A DNA stretch of 64,000 nt from Bryobacterales bacterium (GTDB lineage Bacteria; Acidobacteriota; Terriglobia; Bryobacterales; Bryobacteraceae): assembly GCA_016721425.1 (NCBI GenBank), contig JADKID010000005.1, positions 62,001 to 126,000 on the forward strand, written 5' to 3'. Positions 62,144 through 64,000 of the stretch are shown piece by piece; position 1 is the first letter of the stretch; each line of letters begins with the position of its first letter. Made by a program: the position numbers and the translations under genes. The notes below the pieces were generated by a model. That model searched no databases. It was not told where the DNA came from and saw only the letters and a program-made list of their open reading frames with translations.

Positions 62144-63553
62144 TCAGAACTTGGTATAGAGGAATGGCGCTGCGCCGGTGACGGCGACGTATTGAATGGC
62201 GAGCACCAGGGCGGCGAGAGCGGCGGCCTGGGCGAAGAAAGGCGAGCGGATGTAGAGGCTCGCCAGGAATTCGTAGATGCGTTTGGGTAGGTAGTGGGCG
62301 ATGGCGGCGATGGCCAGCACCACGGCGATGGGCATGGAGATATTGGCGAGGCTGACGGTGAGGGAGGCGATGCGGGCCAGGACCTCCATGGCGTTTTCGA
62401 GGGACGAGGCGCGGAAGAAGACCCAGGCGAGGATGACGAAGTGGGTGGTGAGGAGGCGCGAAGCCACACGCACGGCTAGGTTGGCGGAGGCGGGCTTGTT
62501 GCCGCGCAGGGTGCGCCAGCCGTGGTGGAAGGCGAGCGCGGCGCCGTGGAGCGCGCCCCAGATGACGAAGTTCCAACTGGCGCCGTGCCAGAGGCCGCCC
62601 AGCAGCATGGTGAAGAAGAGATTGAAGTAGGTGAAGACCTTCCACTTGGAGCGCAGGCCGGGGAGAGAGAAGTAGAGGTAATCGCGCAGCCAGTTGGAGA
62701 GGGAGATGTGCCAGCGCCGCCAGAACTCACTGATATTGAGGGCGAGGTAGGGGCGGTTGAAGTTCTCGGGGAGTTTCAGTCCAAGCAGGAGAGCGCTGCC
62801 GATGGCGATATCGGAGTAGCCGGAGAAATCGTAGTAGAGCTGGAGGGCGTAGGCGTAGACGCCGATGAGGGCCTCCATGCCGGTGTAGAGATTGGGCGTA
62901 TCGAAGACGCGGTTGACGAGGTTTTCGGCGAGGTAATCGGCGATGAGGAACTTCTTCATCAGGCCGAGGCCGATGCGGAAGAGCGCCTTGCCGCCATCCT
63001 CGGAGGAGAGTGTGCGGCCTACCTTTTCGAGCTGCGGAGCGAGGGCGAGGACGCGGGTGATGGGGCCGGAGAGCGTGGTGGGGAAGAAGCTGACGGCGGT
63101 CATGTGGGTGAGCAGGCTGCGGACCGGCTTGCCGTCTTTGCGGTAGAGATCGATGGTGTAGGTAAGGGACTGGAAGCAGTAGAACGAGATGCCGAGGGGG
63201 AAGGTCCAGTGCCAGGCGGGCGCCTTGGTTTGCGCGATGCCGGCGTAGGTGGCCAGGAAGAAGGGCATGTACTTGAACGTGGCGAGGATGCCGAGGTTCA
63301 TGAACACGCTCAGGCTGACGAGGGAGCGCCGGAGCCAGGGGGCCTGGGCGCTGCCGAGGCCGCGCCCGATGAGGTAATCCAGGAACGAAGCGCCGGGGAT
63401 GAGGATCAGGTAGAAGAGATCCCACTTGGCGTAGAAGAAGTAGTTGGCGAACAGCAGCACGGAGAGACCGGCGACGCGCCATCGCTGGAGCGGCCAGTAG
63501 AGCAGGAACAGTCCCGTTAGGAAGACGAAGTAGACAGTGCTGGAAAGGAGCAT
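62144..63553 (-). CDS. MBOAT-family O-acyltransferase (AlgI/DltB-like)
   Basis: 469 residues, about 11 TM segments. The family blocks FPLGISFYCFQSLTYTIDLYR, YYDFSGYSDIAIGSALLLGLKLPENFNRPY, FWRRWHISLSNWLRDYLYF and LGGLWHGASWNF with the catalytic His are all present. AlgI moves acetyl to alginate, DltB moves D-Ala from carrier DltC; which donor is used here is unknown, but an ACP in the operon suggests a carrier-bound acyl group. First gene of the acylation operon. Confidence 0.93.
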   Translation of the reverse strand: MLLSSTVYFVFLTGLFLLYWPLQRWRVAGLSVLLFANYFFYAKWDLFYLILIPGASFLDYLIGRGLGSAQAPWLRRSLVSLSVFMNLGILATFKYMPFFLATYAGIAQTKAPAWHWTFPLGISFYCFQSLTYTIDLYRKDGKPVRSLLTHMTAVSFFPTTLSGPITRVLALAPQLEKVGRTLSSEDGGKALFRIGLGLMKKFLIADYLAENLVNRVFDTPNLYTGMEALIGVYAYALQLYYDFSGYSDIAIGSALLLGLKLPENFNRPYLALNISEFWRRWHISLSNWLRDYLYFSLPGLRSKWKVFTYFNLFFTMLLGGLWHGASWNFVIWGALHGAALAFHHGWRTLRGNKPASANLAVRVASRLLTTHFVILAWVFFRASSLENAMEVLARIASLTVSLANISMPIAVVLAIAAIAHYLPKRIYEFLASLYIRSPFFAQAAALAALVLAIQYVAVTGAAPFLYTKF

Positions 63554-63578
63554 GCGAGCGCGGCTGCGGGAACCTCCA

Positions 63579-64000
63579 TTATAGAGGTTTGTATACCTTT
63601 TTCGCGCCGTTTCGTGTGTTGGTGACGGTCATCGTACGGTTTTTTGCAGCCTCCACCTCGATGTTGGCGCCCTGGCACTTCTCTTCGAGGTTGGCGATGC
63701 GAGCTTCGGGGACATTGGCCTCCTTGGCCCCGGCGATGGAGAAGTGGACCTGCCAGAGATCCTCGAGGCCGGGCGAGGCGGAGACGATCTTCCAGACGGA
63801 GGGGGAGCCGCCTTTTTTGGCTCCGTTGTTCATGACGGCAACGCGGGGGTGGAGGCCGTGGACGATGGCGGCGGGGCCGGAGGCGTCGAAGCCGTGGTGA
63901 GTGGTGAGGTAGAGATCGACGGGGCCGATCATGTGATCGGGGCAGGCGATATCGAGTTCCTTGTTCCAGGTGAGATCGCCGAGATCGACGAAGCGGAACT
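63579..64000 (-). CDS. Metallo-beta-lactamase-fold hydrolase, C-terminal part
   Basis: The open frame continues beyond the right edge (about 139 residues seen). FVDLGDLTWNKEL, IGPVDLYLTTHHGFDASG and LHPRVAVMNNGAKKGG are typical of the ComEC/Rec2-like branch of the MBL superfamily, and the HHG motif is a late metal-site block. The N-terminal HxHxDH is outside. 25 bp upstream of the MBOAT gene on the same strand; exported status unknown. Confidence 0.75.
   Translation of the reverse strand, partial: FRFVDLGDLTWNKELDIACPDHMIGPVDLYLTTHHGFDASGPAAIVHGLHPRVAVMNNGAKKGGSPSVWKIVSASPGLEDLWQVHFSIAGAKEANVPEARIANLEEKCQGANIEVEAAKNRTMTVTNTRNGAKKVYKPL

Overview
The window reads as one contiguous piece of a very GC-rich, Gram-negative chromosome, most likely from an acidobacterium of the Bryobacterales/Solibacter type. 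Grounds for this (inference from gene content, no search run): lipid A genes (lpxA, lpxD), a hopanoid glycosyltransferase, two VWA proteins of the kind very common in Acidobacteriota, many Tat-exported Gfo/Idh, TIM-barrel and sulfatase-type proteins, a PEP-CTERM protein and an RRM protein. Genes are tightly packed, with many 1-4 bp ATGA/GTGA overlaps. No insertion sequence, integrase, phage gene, CRISPR array or rRNA was seen.

Layout. 0-8.6 kb: end of hpnI, a small toxin-antitoxin-like patch, then an operon read leftwards (lpxA, TolC-type channel, RND pump, membrane-fusion protein) that is divergent from lpxD with only 12 bp between the start codons. 8.6-18 kb: a P-loop protein, a degenerate histidine-kinase-like protein, a CDF metal transporter, an oxidoreductase, and a leftward cluster with an ABC exporter, a methyltransferase and a JAMM protease / CysO-like sulfur carrier / MoeZ-like enzyme set. 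18-31 kb: Tat-exported sugar enzymes, htpX, an rRNA methyltransferase, a divergent hfq, VWA/TPR proteins, a HicAB module and DUF2007 proteins, then two tandem tRNA-Cys genes. 31.6-39.6 kb: an S55 peptidase-like protein, a secreted propeller protein, a lipoprotein and two polytopic membrane proteins. 39.6-41.2 kb: an HU-family gene overlapping a gene for an HU-like/TIR fusion, preceded by a large inverted repeat. 41.2-49 kb: uvrC, a PEP-CTERM protein, sugar catabolism genes and an orphan sugar-binding lipoprotein. 49.1-51.3 kb: a strong promoter, a small cysteine-bearing peptide gene, a DUF692/MNIO enzyme and a partner, which together look like an undescribed RiPP pathway. 51.3-57.8 kb: M28 peptidase, FlK-like thioesterase, RRM protein, sulfatase, a frameshifted SMP-30 lactonase and YggX. 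57.8-64 kb: a leftward operon (MBOAT acyltransferase, two SGNH hydrolases, acyl carrier protein, Ser-active-site KAS III homologue) that looks like a surface-glycan acylation system, and the end of a metallo-beta-lactamase-fold protein.

The strongest candidates for new biology are the HU/TIR pair at 40.0-41.0 kb, the MNIO peptide cluster at 49.1-51.0 kb, and the MBOAT-SGNH-ACP-KAS operon at 58.3-63.6 kb. Functions rest on motif reading by eye; no database search was possible.
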